Shown here in pieces: positions 1-11,285 of a DNA stretch of 64,000 bases. The DNA lies in NCBI GenBank assembly GCA_030512335.1, contig JAULSU010000007.1:1302001-1366000 (forward strand), read 5' to 3'. The notes under the pieces are model-generated. The model did not search any database and had not been told where the DNA came from. It was given only the letters and a program-made list of their open reading frames with translations. The position numbers and the translations under genes were made by a program. Position 1 is the stretch's first letter. Every line of letters starts with the position of its first letter. This DNA is from Immersiella caudata. Taxonomy: Eukaryota > Ascomycota > Sordariomycetes > Sordariales > Lasiosphaeriaceae.

Positions 1-397
1 TGGGTTCTTTGACAGCAAATCTTTCTTCATGCGCTCAAAATCTGCGGGCCATTCCAATCAACTCTCGAGCGAATACACCCCCTAGGACGCGGGGTCTTTG
101 CAAGGGGAAAGGATTTGCAGCAAACAGCGGCCAATGTCTGTCTTCACAACAGGGGCTTGTTCGTTTCTCAATGCGCCAACCCGACTGGAGATTTCGGGTT
201 TGAAGTCCATGCCGCTTTCCGTCCCGTTGCCCATCCTTGGCAACGCACTCGCCCTCCCTGCACAATATACGGACAGTTCTCGGGTCGAGGTGCTTGCTGG
301 AATTCATCCTTCAGCCAGGTCGCCCATCTGGAATCATTGATTCGGAGCCTTTCTTTCCATCCAGTTGAGCATACACCGGACGACCCCAGCTTCAACG
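1..397. other. 5' flank of the first HET gene, no gene seen
   Basis: No reading frame here resembles a protein family. The last 50 bases are pyrimidine-rich and lead into the start codon at 398, so this is probably promoter and 5' UTR of that gene. Confidence 0.5.
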
Positions 398-3300
398 ATG
401 GCGACAGCAAGTATTCCTGGGGGCCCAGACGCCCTCAAGCTCGTCCCCGCCGCACTCTTGGACATGGTCAAGTCGACAGACTTCTCCCCCGAGGTGCTGG
501 AGAAAATGTTTACGGAAATCGGCGCTAGTCCAGAGAAGCTCAGAGCAATCCTCAACCTCTGGTTCGTGCCGCGCTTTCGACCCACGTTCGCCCCAGATGC
601 AAACCACGCCGTCTCCGGGCTCCAGGACGTCGAGTTTCTTGGTACTCTGGACCCGCCACCCGTTCAGCTACCGTACCGCATGTTCGACATTGAGACCGGC
701 AATCTTGTTGAGTTTCCTGCGATTGGAGCACGCGGTCAGTACTGCATGTTGTCCCATCGCTGGAAGGGCCTCGAGCTTCTCCTTGGGGACATCAAAAGGG
801 CGCGAGCGCAGGACTTGGAGCGGGCAAAGGAGGCAATTCGGGCAGCAAAGACCGCCTCTCCCGGGTTGAAGATTCCTCAGGCCGCCCGAAAAGACGACGT
901 ACAGCTCGTGCTGGAGCAGTGTCGAATCGATATTGCAGAGCAAGAGGAGATCATCAAGGAGTTGTACTTGGCCGATGAGCCCTCGGCTACCCCTGAAAGT
1001 TTCAGTCTCGCCATGCTTCTTGATAGGCGGCTCAAGGCGAAGAGTGTCGAGGGCAGACTTGAGTGGGCCAGGAATGGAGAGGACTCGACGAGGACTAAGT
1101 TGAGGTTTGCGGAGATGGAAAGCGAAATATTTAGCAATCTTATCAACAAGGCCCGGAAAGAAGTCGCCGGTCACTCAGAAGCCCCCTCTGTCTTGGGGGT
1201 GGTTGAAAGCATGAGAGATGAGGTTGTGAAGGCAAAGGCCGAACTTCAGGCGGCGAATGAAGAGTGCAAGGCGGCGATCAGCGATATCGAATTCTTCAGG
1301 AACCACAACAGAGTTCGCGATGCCCTGGATGAGATGGTCTGTCGCCTGCAAAGGTGGAAGTCGGCGATCAAGTTGGATCGGGTCATCAAGGAAGCCGACC
1401 GCATTTTCAAGACGAAGCTATTTCAACGCCGCGACCGGGCGTATCTATGGTCAGACACCAACTGTATCGACAAAAGTAACGCTGGGGAACTATCCGAGTC
1501 GCTATCGCTGATGGGGGACTGGTACGCCAACGCCGAGTTCACTCTTGTGCAGCTGGATACCAACTCCTCCGACGCCGATGCTGCGTTGGACTGGCGGCTT
1601 TTTCAAGAGGAGCGCGGAAGAGAGGCGGAACCGCTCTCTGCTGGTCTATCTGGGGGATCGAAGAAGATCATCCACGGGTTCGAAGACATTGCCAAGTCCA
1701 AGCCTGAATGGTCGACCAGAGCATGGACATTACAGGAGCTGGTTATGAGCAAGACCACTTTCTACCTCAACTCGGAATGGAAGGGCCTGAGCCGGCCCGT
1801 CGAAAGTCTCGGGTATTTCTACCACTTGATGCCTTTCATCGCCTTGTACACGCAACGGGACACGAACAACCTATATTCGTCCGAGGCGACGAGTCTTACG
1901 GAGGAGAACCTTTGCGAGATCCTGGCTAACCACGAGATTCCCCTTGAGCTGCAACATATTCTGGAGTCAGTTGAACGGATGCATACCAGTCCGGCTTCTG
2001 GAGAGACGGATGTGTCAGACAAGGCAGGGAAGGAATGCGTTCGAGTCAGACGCGCACACCATTTGATCATGCTGCTGAATGGGCTGGGCGTCAGGTTTCC
2101 CAAAGATATGGCGATGGAAACAGCAACATCAGAGATGTCCCGGTCGGTGTACCTCGCAGCGGCAGACTTGGCTGGGGGCAGCGAGGGAACGGAGCTCCTT
2201 GAGAGGCTTAAGAAGTACCTTAAGAAGGCGTCCGCTGCTGATCAGCATGCTGAGATGGTGCAGAGTCTGAGAAAGGAACAGGAGAATGAGGCATTGAACG
2301 CGATCAACCTGTTGCTTCAGCTTCTGGTTCGTGAGACCTTGAAGCTTATTCTCGATGACAGATCGTACGTGGCAAAGTTCGGTCTCGTCGATCAGCTCGG
2401 TGCCTGGCAAGAGGGAAAGAAGCGGTCCGGATTCGCTGCCCAGAGCGTCCTCGCGGCGTCGGGTAAACGTGTAGCAACCGTGGCGACAGATCGAGCCTAT
2501 GCATTGATGGGAATCCTGGGTGTCCGTTTCCCGACCTTCTCGGCCGAGGGCTATGCAATGGCGCTGGCAAGACTGCTGGATCAGGTCATCATCACCCACA
2601 ACGATGTGTCCGTGTTCAACTGGACGGGCATGGAGATGGGGAGCCCTGTGCGTGGCCGCTCGCTGTACCCCTCTTCACATGTCGCCTACAGCAACCAGGA
2701 AGATCGAGGGAGGCATTACAACCTTTTGCTGTCGTCGCAGGTTCAGGGCCGAATGGACGATGTCATGCAGACGTACCACCAGGTTGTTTCCGTCCTCCGG
2801 CAGGCTATCGATACGGTCAAGGACAAACAACAGAAGGATATTCCGTTTGGATGGCTCCTCCGGATTATCGACCTGGTCAGGCTCTCGGGCTTTCACGAGT
2901 TGAAGTCTGAGCTGAAGAGCGTCGGCAAGATTGTTGGGTACATTGTCAAGCATTGCGTGAGGAAGCCCGCGCCAGTGGAACCGTCTGTTTCTGTTACTAG
3001 TGAGGTTGCAGAGAGCAAAGATGCACCTTCGACATATCTTGGTCTCGCCAAAGGATTATCGTTTTCCTCGCTGCCCAGCCCGCCGATATCGTTGCCCAGT
3101 CCTTCGCTCTCGATGTCAGGGTTCAAGATGGGCATTGGAGGCGGAAAGAAGGAGGAGGTTACAGCTGACTCAACAAAGAAGGTGTCCAAGTTCTCAGCAT
3201 TTGGCAAGAAGCCGTCGCTTGGTCTTGGAAAACAGGCACCGGAACCTGTACCTGAACCGGCACCAGCTCCTGTCGCGACAGCCCCCGCGCCCTCCGTCGC

Positions 3301-4754
3301 AGCCCCAGCCTCTGAAGTTTCGTCTAAATCTTCATGGATTGTCTTGGATGAAGCCGTGTCTCGTCATCTCGAGTACATCTCCCAACCCCCCGAGGCAAGA
3401 GACGAACTATCCAAAGCCGGAAAGGGCCCTATCCCCTTGCCCACGGAGCTCCAGGACATTGAGATTGACTCTGTCTCCTCCAAGCCTGACTCTCACGTGA
3501 ATAAAGCCGGAATCACTACTCGCCTGGGCTTCGGTCAAGATTTCGACCATAACAGCACCATCTCGCCGAATCCCATCATTGTCAACAACTCTGGTATCGA
3601 AGGCCTGTTTGACATCCAGCGCGTCATCATCACCATGATCGACCATGATCGACTCCGTGCGCGCATCGCAAAGGCTGTGACGCCCAGGGACAAGATATCT
3701 GGATGGTGTTCCATCAGCACTGGCTTCGCAAGGGTCATTGCGAGCTTCTCGTGCGAGAAGCGACTGCTGGAGCAGGAACTTGATGCTGTTGAGGGGGTGG
3801 AGAGTAAAGTTTTGATGGAGCAGTACAAGAGCAAGGACGAGAAGAGGGGAGCAAAGCTGTTGAAGGATATGGTGGTTTCGCCTGCTAGTCCGGGGCTGAA
3901 GGGGGATCCCTTTGCGCCGGCTGGGCAGGGGAAAGGAGGTGAGGAGGAGAAGGATGAAGAGATTGATGATGTGGATGAGGAAACGGAGGAGGAGAGGGTG
4001 GTGAGTAAGATGATTGAGTTTATTCAGGAGCCTCAGTTGAAGTTGGTGGCTGGCGAGTGGTTAGTTTCTGTCCTGTCGTGAAACGAGGTGCAGTGCTAAC
4101 GAATACAGGGTGTTGGCGCGCTTTTCGGGTGTTCCGGGTGCTCGATGGTTCTTGTGCCATCTCGAGCTTGGGTCGGCACCGGGACAGTACTACGGACATC
4201 GGATCGCCACAGGCGAAATCGACTTTGGCAACTCAACTCCTGAGCCTGGTCTGGTCAAGGCGTGGCAGACGTACATGGAGCGGAAGAAGCGCAAGATGTG
4301 CCACATCCTCGATCGCTACCTCAAGAGCCGGGTTTCTGCAAAGGAGAGCGAGGAGAAACTCACCTTTGGAATGAAAACCGTCGGAGACGCTACAACCCGC
4401 GTGGGTTCCTTCGGCTTCGGCTTCTCAGGAGCCACCACCACGCCAAAGAAAGAAGTCGATGAAGAGGCAACACTGATCGAGAAGGCAGAAGACTCCGACG
4501 ACGAAGAGGGCTCAACGTTAGACAAGCTGCTCGGTCAGGGGAAGATTGCTGCCAAGGCGTTTGGCGAGTATACGGTTCTCGCGGCAGTGGAAAAGTTCTT
4601 TGAGATGAGGGCGGAGCATTTGGATAAGACGTTGAGTACGACGGTACTGAAGAGGACGCCGAAGAGGCTGCAGACGGCGGTGGAGAATATGAATGATAAT
4701 AAAAGCTTTCTGCCGGCTATGTTTCATTCGGCTACGAGGGTTCATATGTTTTGA
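398..4754 (+). CDS. Large HET-domain (heterokaryon incompatibility-like) protein, 1435 aa
   Basis: Two exons, 398-4059 and 4109-4754. The 49-bp intron has a GTTAGT donor, GCTAAC branch point and ACAG acceptor, and it rebuilds a Trp codon in frame. The start is the first in-frame ATG. Three HET signatures are visible: YCMLSHRWKG near residue 115, YLWSDTNCIDK near 349 and WTLQELV near 443. HET domains are known from vegetative incompatibility, where they trigger cell death after allorecognition. Here the first two blocks lie about 230 residues apart rather than the usual 40-50. The gap is filled by charged helical, coiled-coil-like sequence. Further on come a Pro/Ala-rich linker near 946-975 and an acidic stretch near 1181-1200. 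The C-terminal 250 residues match nothing I recognise. It is far longer than typical HET proteins (500-800 aa). Partner and trigger are unknown. Confidence 0.85.
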
Positions 4755-5057
4755 GGGAGGGATTTAGCGGTTTGATGGGGGGTTTGAGGGGGGGTATGGC
4801 CGGGTCTGGGGTGCTGTTGGTGGGTGACGCGGCGGTTTGTCTGGTCAAAGGCTGACTGGTCGCTGGCAGGAGCAGGGCGAGCTGCTGCAAGGAGAGTGGG
4901 CAACCTTTGAGACTGGGAAAGAGCGAAGGATGGGGAAGGAGTGACAACATTGGGCCCCACCCTGTAACAGTTCTCAGGCCGTCAGGCGAGCAGTTTTGTC
5001 CCTTAATCCAGACCCTTTCAGACTCGAAACACCCTGCCTGCGGGCGGCGACAAACAG
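4755..5057 (+). other. Intergenic, nothing recognised
   Basis: G-rich 3' flank of the HET gene followed by sequence without a convincing frame. It may contain the lost 5' part of the broken gene that follows. Confidence 0.4.
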
Positions 5058-6219
5058 ATGTTGTGGAACTACGGTGCGAAAAACAGCTTGCTTCGATTGA
5101 CTCGCCAAACTGTCTTCATGCATCTAGCCATATTAGATATATTGGATGGGTTGTCTGTCGGCGATGTCATCGCAGTCGCAATCCTCATAAAAGACATGGC
5201 TATGCTCTCAACAACTCGCGCGGTTCATCCAAGGTATACCGAGATCTCGTGGAAAGTCTCGACATCATCGAGCGAACTCTCCGAGAGGCGGACCGTGTCT
5301 ATCGGGAACTACCTAGCGATGACGCAACGCGAGAGTCGGCCGAACGAATTGCAGGTCAGATAAGACAATGTATTGTTTAAGTTGAGCGCGACATCAAGAA
5401 ATATCAGCCTAGTTTGGCCCAAGGAGGTTCTGGTAGTGCTGTCAAAGGCGCTGTGAGGAAAATTCAGTGGAAGTTTGTTGATGAGGGGGATATTAAGAGG
5501 TTTCGGCTACAGTTGATGGATTGTTGTACTTTGTTGGGGTTGTGTTTGCAGGTAACCGCGGAGTCAGTCCATAATCCCTTTGCGTCGGTCGAAGGCTCGG
5601 CTAACCTTCACCTCCAAGCCACAAGGCCAAAGCGAACCAGCATGCGGTCGCCAAACCCCTCTCCTTTATCGAAGGACAGTCCCAAGGTGTCTCCCAGCAG
5701 GTTTGTCAGCTTCAGTCATACATCGGAAAGATCGGTGACCTCTTCCTTTCTCGACTCAATGCCATGATACAGTTGAGCAATGGTTTGGTGGACTCGGCAG
5801 GCCAGATCCTCACCGCGATATGTTCCATCTCTGAAGACATTCAAAGACTCCACTCTGCAGTGATGGGATTGCACAGGCCGCTTCCCGGCGAGCACCTCTA
5901 CTTCGAGATCGAAGATCCTACCGGCAAACTTCTCCCAATTCCTCTCAAGACAATCACGTCGTGGGAGGCGCTCGAGTTTATTCTCGCTGGTCAGTTCAAG
6001 GGTAGAAAAGGGGGTCACAGAATCATGAACAACCGCTACATCCTCACAGACCATGAATCAGGAAAGGGGGTTGACAGAGAAAGGGAATGGGAAACAGCGT
6101 TTCGGCCGTACCAGAAGGCGGATATGAGTCTGATATGCCAATCGATGATGTCTCTCCGGTGTCCCAGGTGTGGTGTTCCTGCAACTGAGGGTGGAAAAAC
6201 AGGGGTTGAGGTGAAATGA
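5058..6219 (+). pseudogene. Broken STAND-N / ubiquitin-like-domain (ULD) fungal protein
   Basis: The pieces match, in order, a common fungal family with a helical 'N-terminal domain of STAND proteins' and a C-terminal ubiquitin-like domain. An N-terminal LSVGDVIAVAILIKDM lies in one frame (from 5058). It is followed in another frame by GSSKVYRDLVESLDIIERTL and, after an in-frame TAA at 5378-5380, by the family motif KKYQPSLAQGGSGS and KIQW. The third frame, from about 5600, carries QLQSYIGKIGDLF and then the ULD block (YFEIEDPTGKLLPIPLKT, FKGRKGG) ending at 6219. The frame change near 5200 and the stop at 5378 cannot be removed by an intron of plausible size. The change after 5560 could be one, since GTAACC follows. 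Relatives are often found beside NLR and HET genes. The role of the intact protein is not established. Confidence 0.65.
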
Positions 6220-6348
6220 CAGGTACTGCTTCGTTCGCTGCCCGGGGCATTGATACACAGTTAACCAACCCGACACAAACACAGCACCGGATGCGTCATT
6301 TATTACTGCAGATATCAGTCACCATTCGATGAGTTCACCGCGAAATAA

Positions 6349-7083
6349 CGGGTTGCGAAGCAGCGCCGAGGTTCGGGCCGATCCCCAACCTCTGATCAAC
6401 GGGCTAAAAAGTCAACCCCTGCCGCCAAAAGGCCAACACCATCGAGCGGAAATAGAGAAGGGCCACAGGCCCTAGAAGACTCCGACTCTGATCGCGAAGA
6501 CTTTGACGGGCTTGTTAGAGTTGCGCTCTTTCCGTTCGTCTCTGCATATTATGGCAATCATCTAGAACGCGTTTCATCTTGTCAGATACGATTCAGGCAA
6601 CAGCCCAGCACCGCGCGTATTTTCGCCCGAGGAAAACGTGAAGTCATCAAGCCAATCCCGATCATTCAATACGCGGCGCTGGACTCGCAGGGACGTCCTC
6701 TTGCGGCCCATCCACACTCCTCCGTTGTGCACGTTAGCCTTTGGAGCGCCGATTCTCAATGTCCCAAGGACGTGTCCAGCATGCCAGAGGACAGTTTTCA
6801 GCAGAGGCGAATAATGGGTACAGTTGTGGCATCTTCGTTTCGGGCCTTTGACGAAAACGACAAGGCCTCGTTGTTTTGCTTCGCTGATGTGGCGGTTAGG
6901 GAAGCTGGTCTGTACCGGCTCAAAGCAGTTTTGGTGATCTTTGATCCGAGATGGATGATAATGGGAGGGAAATCGCCGATCGTGGCCACCGCAATGAGCG
7001 AGACGCTCGGGGTTCACGACCATGGGGAACAAATTCCGGATTTTGAACTGGGTACGCCCCTCGTCAAATGCTTGAAGGATTAG
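6349..7083 (+). CDS. Velvet-domain protein, C-terminally truncated by a stop; start unresolved
   Basis: The frame from 6349 to the TAG at 7081 reads as a basic Ser/Pro-rich leader (an NLS-like RAKKSTPAAKRP) and then a velvet domain. It shows IRFRQQPSTARIFARGKREV, PIPIIQYAALDSQGRPL, SSVVHVSLW, MGTVVASSFRAFDENDKASL, VREAGLYRLKAVLVIF and GTPLVKCLKD. These align block by block with VelB/VosA-type velvet domains, which are NF-kB-like DNA-binding regulators of development and secondary metabolism. The domain normally continues '..QG' plus a basic tail. Here a TAG stands where the conserved Gln codon is expected, so about 10-15 domain residues are lost. A TAA at 6346 closes the frame upstream and no ATG lies in frame at the start. 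An unseen 5' exon or a damaged 5' end is therefore needed. An optional 72-bp in-frame intron (6514-6585) is possible. It may be a pseudogene. Confidence 0.6.
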   Translation, partial: RVAKQRRGSGRSPTSDQRAKKSTPAAKRPTPSSGNREGPQALEDSDSDREDFDGLVRVALFPFVSAYYGNHLERVSSCQIRFRQQPSTARIFARGKREVIKPIPIIQYAALDSQGRPLAAHPHSSVVHVSLWSADSQCPKDVSSMPEDSFQQRRIMGTVVASSFRAFDENDKASLFCFADVAVREAGLYRLKAVLVIFDPRWMIMGGKSPIVATAMSETLGVHDHGEQIPDFELGTPLVKCLKD

Positions 7084-7384
7084 GGCTTTCTGAGCTCGCC
7101 GAAGCAGAGGTTGGCAGGCAATTGGACTAGATATGTGGCAGCTGAAATAACGAGGGGGGTTGTGGCTTGCGCTAGATTCCTTCCTCGTGCGAATGTTGGA
7201 GGGGCTGAGGCTGAGGAAGGAGCAGGGACGCGAGCCAGAAGGTGGGGTTGAGACGCCAGCTGCAGGGTTCTTAGGCACACTGGCAGACTTTTGCTCTCAA
7301 CCAAACTATTTTCACCATCAGCTCGGTCCCATCACCCTTCTTTTCCAACTGATTTCAAATTCAACTGTGCTGGACCATTTGCCG

Positions 7385-9524
7385 ATGCCGCTTCTGTCAG
7401 TTCTTGGGATGGAGCGCTTGTTTGAGTCGGCATGCCGCCAATGCCAGGACGTGCTCCGATACGGATGGCCTCGAGAACGGATGGACTTCGAGTATGCCGA
7501 GAAGTCGGCGAAGCTGGATGGATGCAGACCCTGCTTGCTTGTCTACAGGGCCATCACCGAGCTCGATATCTGCGGCAGCTTCCGCCCCCCTCAGTGGAAT
7601 ATCAACGAGCTGTATCTCTATCGGGGTGGTAGGCGAGACTCCGAAGAACCTCATTTGAAGCTCAAGGTGAAGTTGTGGCATCCTGAGAGCTCGTGGGGGT
7701 ATCATGGATATCATACAAAGTGGCTGACTTTATTCACTACAAGAGGTGCATTCCTGATTCTTAACGTGCTCAAGGAGGGGAAAGTAGCGCTAACGTTATT
7801 GCTGCCTGGCAGATATGGATCCGGCTTGGGAGTGGGCGGGCCTCATTCCCAAACTTACGCCTGATTTTGGGTCTACAGCATCTGAGAAGAGCCTTGAGTG
7901 GACCCGGGAGATGCTCAAGAAGTGCGAAGAAACGCACACCAAAGTGCACTGCAACAAAAAGTTCCGACCTCGACTGCCCACGCGGATCCTTGATGTGGGC
8001 ACCGGCCCATGGCACCCCCAACAAGACATCAAACTGTACGTCACCAAGAAGGAGACGCAAAGGTATATGTGCCTCAGCCATTGCTGGGGAACGGTGAAGA
8101 CGATCAAAACAACAACCGCGAACTTTTCCGAGTTTCAGAAGCGGATCCGCTGGGACAACTTACCCTTGACATTCCAAGACGCTGTACACTTTACCCGCCG
8201 GTTGGGATTTCGCTACTTATGGATAGACTCTCTGTGCATCGTTCAGGACGACATCAACGACTGGAAGCGGGAGTCGGTCAAGATGGCCGAGGTCTACCAG
8301 GGCGCTGCACTCACCATAGCGGCTGCTGTGGCAAAAGGAGACGACTATGGGCTCCATTCATCGGCCGCAAACGCGTTTCCCCCAATCCACACGCTGGAGT
8401 GGCCAGGTGTGCACGGCGGTCAGATACACTTCAGTGAATATGCGTTTAACGGCAAGGACAAGCACATCGACAGCGTCTTCCACAAGGATTCGAGAGTACA
8501 GTCAGATGAGTTCCCTCTGCTCTCCAGGGGATGGGTCGTCCAGGAGAGGCTCCTATCTAGGAGGTTCCTCTTGTTCACGTCGCACGAGTTGATCTGGGAA
8601 TGCGGCCAGGAGAGCACCTGTGAATGCGAGAGCGACCGCAAAATCATTCGGTCTCAGCCCATGACCTCAGAGCACTTCCCGAAGGACGAGTTTTGGCGGC
8701 AGTTTGCACTTCCACTGATGGAACAAGGCACGGGAGACTTTGGCTGTGGAACTTGGCAGGGACGGACATGGCGCCAACTGGTGACGTACTTCGTCCGTAG
8801 AAACCTCACCATGCCGACAGACCGCCTGGCAGCAATATCCGGGATGGCCAAGGAGTTTCACGCGCGGCGCAAGTGTAGATACATTGCTGGGCTTTGGGAG
8901 GACACTTTCGTTTACGATCTTGCGTGGGGCAGTGAAGGGCCGCTCGAGGACCGGAAAGGCCGTGTATTCCCACCGCAAGCTCCGTCTTGGTCGTGGGCAT
9001 CGGTGCAGAATCCCTACATCGACTTCTACTCGATCTACCCCCATAAAGAGAAGCCGCTCCCCGGGTTGGAGATAGTCAAGGTCGATTGCCAGTCATCGGG
9101 AGAGGACGGGTTCGGAGGACCGATTTACGGAAGCGTCACATTGCGCGGTCATATCATTGAAGCCACCTATACGATACAAAAACCATACGACAAGTCATCG
9201 CTTTGGTATCTCCAAGTCGAAAAAATCGGTCAATGGAGAAGCACGACCAACGATCGCGAGTGGGGCAAAATCGAAGTTGATTGCAACCGCTCTGAAGAAG
9301 GCTGGGTAGAGTACCTTGGTGGAGAACCCATCTATCTGGTTCCCTTGTTGGGCGACCTAGGCAGTCGAGATATTCAAGATGGTATGATTCATGGCTACCT
9401 GACACTGTTGGTCCTTAAATGCATCGACAAGAAATCTCGCACGTTTGAGCGATTGGGTATGTTTAGGAGGGGCTGGGAGGAACTTGGCGTTCCTGCAACT
9501 GAGGAAACGATTGTCATCGTTTGA
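7385..9524 (+). CDS. HET-domain protein, 690 aa
   Basis: Two exons, 7385-7745 and 7813-9524. The 67-bp intron has a GTGCAT donor, GCTAAC branch point and CAG acceptor and restores a GAT codon, so the model closes in frame. The HET domain has its classical layout: YMCLSHCWG near residue 206, YLWIDSLCIVQDDINDW near 255 and GWVVQERLLSRRFLLF near 360. This is the standard three-block spacing of the family, unlike the large HET gene at the left end. Such proteins are cell-death effectors of fungal nonself recognition, and some act with NLR or other partners. The start at 7385 gives MPLLSVLGMERLF. The Met at 7409 is an alternative. The ORF stays open further upstream, but that sequence looks like UTR. 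The N-terminal 120 residues carry a CRQCQ motif, frequent at HET protein N-termini. Confidence 0.88.
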
Positions 9525-9680
9525 GAGCTCCATGACCGGAAGACTACGGGGCTTGGCGAAAGAATGGGAGGAACAGAGTCACCGGCCCACAGAGTTGGAT
9601 CTTGACCTTGAGCTGAAATGTCTCATTCACGCTTCCGTGTCCCGTTTCCGTTACAGACTTAGCACTCAAGTCGACCATCA

Positions 9681-11285
9681 TCAGTTGCCAGTCACAGCTT
9701 CAAGCACTGCCATCGCCGCGTTATGGCCGCCGATGCCGCTTACGGCTCCCCCACGAACCGCCCCTGATCCGCACATCAGCACCCTGTCACCGTACGCCGT
9801 CGCCACGCCCCACCGCTTCGCTGGGGTGTCGAGCATTTCCCCATCGTCCACAAACGGCCAGGAAAGCGGCCCATGGAAGATGTTCCCCCCTGGCATGTTC
9901 AACGCCAGCTCGATATCCCTCGTCGTCTTTGTCTCGATGCACGGCTTCCCATTTGCGTCGTTCAGCAGTACATCCTGGATGGGTTCGGCCAAGACTGAGT
10001 TGAGCGAGTCCAACACCGCTTGCTGCAGCTTCTCCCTCTGGGCATCGTTGTTCTCAGCCGTGATCAGCCGGTCCGGAACATGGAGCGCAAATACAGTCAG
10101 CGTCTGTGCCCCTGACGCAACCAGTTCTGGGCCGAGGATGGACGGGTCAGAGAGAGTGTGGCAGTATATCTCGCAGGGGAGAACCTCCGGGACGGAACCG
10201 GTTTCGGCGGCGGAGTAAGCGGCGGTTAGCTGGGTGTATGTCTCGTTGATGTGGAAGGTTCCGCCGAAGGCAGCTTGAGGTGAAACGGAGGGATCACGAA
10301 GACGGGGCAAGCGGGAAAGAAGGAGGTTGACCTTCACTTGAGAGCCTTCGGGACGGGGGACGGGAACGGGAGAGGGGGGAGGGGAGATGAGTTTGGAGAG
10401 GATGTAAGGGGCAACGTTGGCGAGGACGTGTGTGCCAGTCACAGTGTGGGGTTGGTCAGATTTGGTGAAGGTGACTGTTCCGGACTCGGGAGAGATTGAA
10501 GTTACCTCGGCACCGGTGATGATGGTGGCGCCAGCGGAGAGCGCGGCGGAGGCAAGCTGGCGCGTGACGTTGCCCATGCCGCCGATGGGAACATCCCAAT
10601 CGCCGGTGCCGCCGCCAATGACGTGGTACAGGAAGCAGCGGTTTTGTTGCAGGGAAGCATCATTGGGGGTGGCGAAGGTACCGATGAGGGCATCGGTCAC
10701 CACGACGCCGCGAACGAGATCGGATGTAATCCGGGACTCAATGAGCTCGCCGATGGGGCGCTCAAACACGGATGCCCACAGGGTGTCATCGGCGAGGCGG
10801 GATTTCACCTCGCTTCGGCGCGGCAGGGGCTCCGTGACGGTGGGCCAGAGGGTCTGGGCGATGCGGGCGGTGTCCCGGTACAGGGCGGCAAAGGCATCGG
10901 CGTCGTTCCCCGCCCCGATGCGGGAGAAGGATGCGCGGGTTGCGTCCTCGTCCTGGTTGTCGACGAGGAGGCCGGCACCGTCCGGGTGGCCAGGGGCAGG
11001 GGTGTACGAGGAGTAACGACGCCGTACGAGCTGGAGGTCCAGGCTGAGATCGTCGACAATCTTCCGCGGCATGAGGCTAACCAGATAAGAGTAGCGCGAT
11101 AAGCGTCCGTCGACACCATCGAAAGCGGCTGCGCTGACGGCAGCGCCCCCTGTTGCGTCGAGGCGCTCGAGGACTGCGACGGAGCGGCCTGCTTTGGCCA
11201 GGTACGCCGCTGCAGTGAGACCGTTGTGGCCGCCGCCGACAATGACAACGTCGTATGCTGCTGCGAGCTCGGTGGATGCCGCCAT
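9681..11285 (-). CDS. PYROXD2-like FAD-dependent oxidoreductase (phytoene-desaturase-like fold), 534 aa
   Basis: A single uninterrupted exon. The N-terminus has a dinucleotide-binding fold: YDVVIVGGGHNGLTAAAYLA at residues 10-29, then the acidic end of beta-2 (VLER) and GGAAVS. The C-terminus has the family's second FAD contact, DRVLMCGSGAVRGGAVSGIG. Order and length fit the COG1233/PYROXD2 group. In animals PYROXD2 is a mitochondrial matrix protein; the fungal reaction is not known. The Met at 11285 (MAASTEL) sits directly before the Rossmann strand and is preferred. An upstream in-frame ATG at 11423 would add 46 residues containing several Arg/Lys, which could be a targeting sequence. The gene is convergent with the HET gene (156 bp apart) and divergent from the damaged methyltransferase. 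Confidence 0.85.
   Translation of the reverse strand: MAASTELAAAYDVVIVGGGHNGLTAAAYLAKAGRSVAVLERLDATGGAAVSAAAFDGVDGRLSRYSYLVSLMPRKIVDDLSLDLQLVRRRYSSYTPAPGHPDGAGLLVDNQDEDATRASFSRIGAGNDADAFAALYRDTARIAQTLWPTVTEPLPRRSEVKSRLADDTLWASVFERPIGELIESRITSDLVRGVVVTDALIGTFATPNDASLQQNRCFLYHVIGGGTGDWDVPIGGMGNVTRQLASAALSAGATIITGAEVTSISPESGTVTFTKSDQPHTVTGTHVLANVAPYILSKLISPPPSPVPVPRPEGSQVKVNLLLSRLPRLRDPSVSPQAAFGGTFHINETYTQLTAAYSAAETGSVPEVLPCEIYCHTLSDPSILGPELVASGAQTLTVFALHVPDRLITAENNDAQREKLQQAVLDSLNSVLAEPIQDVLLNDANGKPCIETKTTRDIELALNMPGGNIFHGPLSWPFVDDGEMLDTPAKRWGVATAYGDRVLMCGSGAVRGGAVSGIGGHNAAMAVLEAVTGN

Noticed and set aside
9445..10218. Plus-strand 257-codon frame
   Set aside because: Antisense to the PYROXD2-like gene; codon pattern is a shadow of it.
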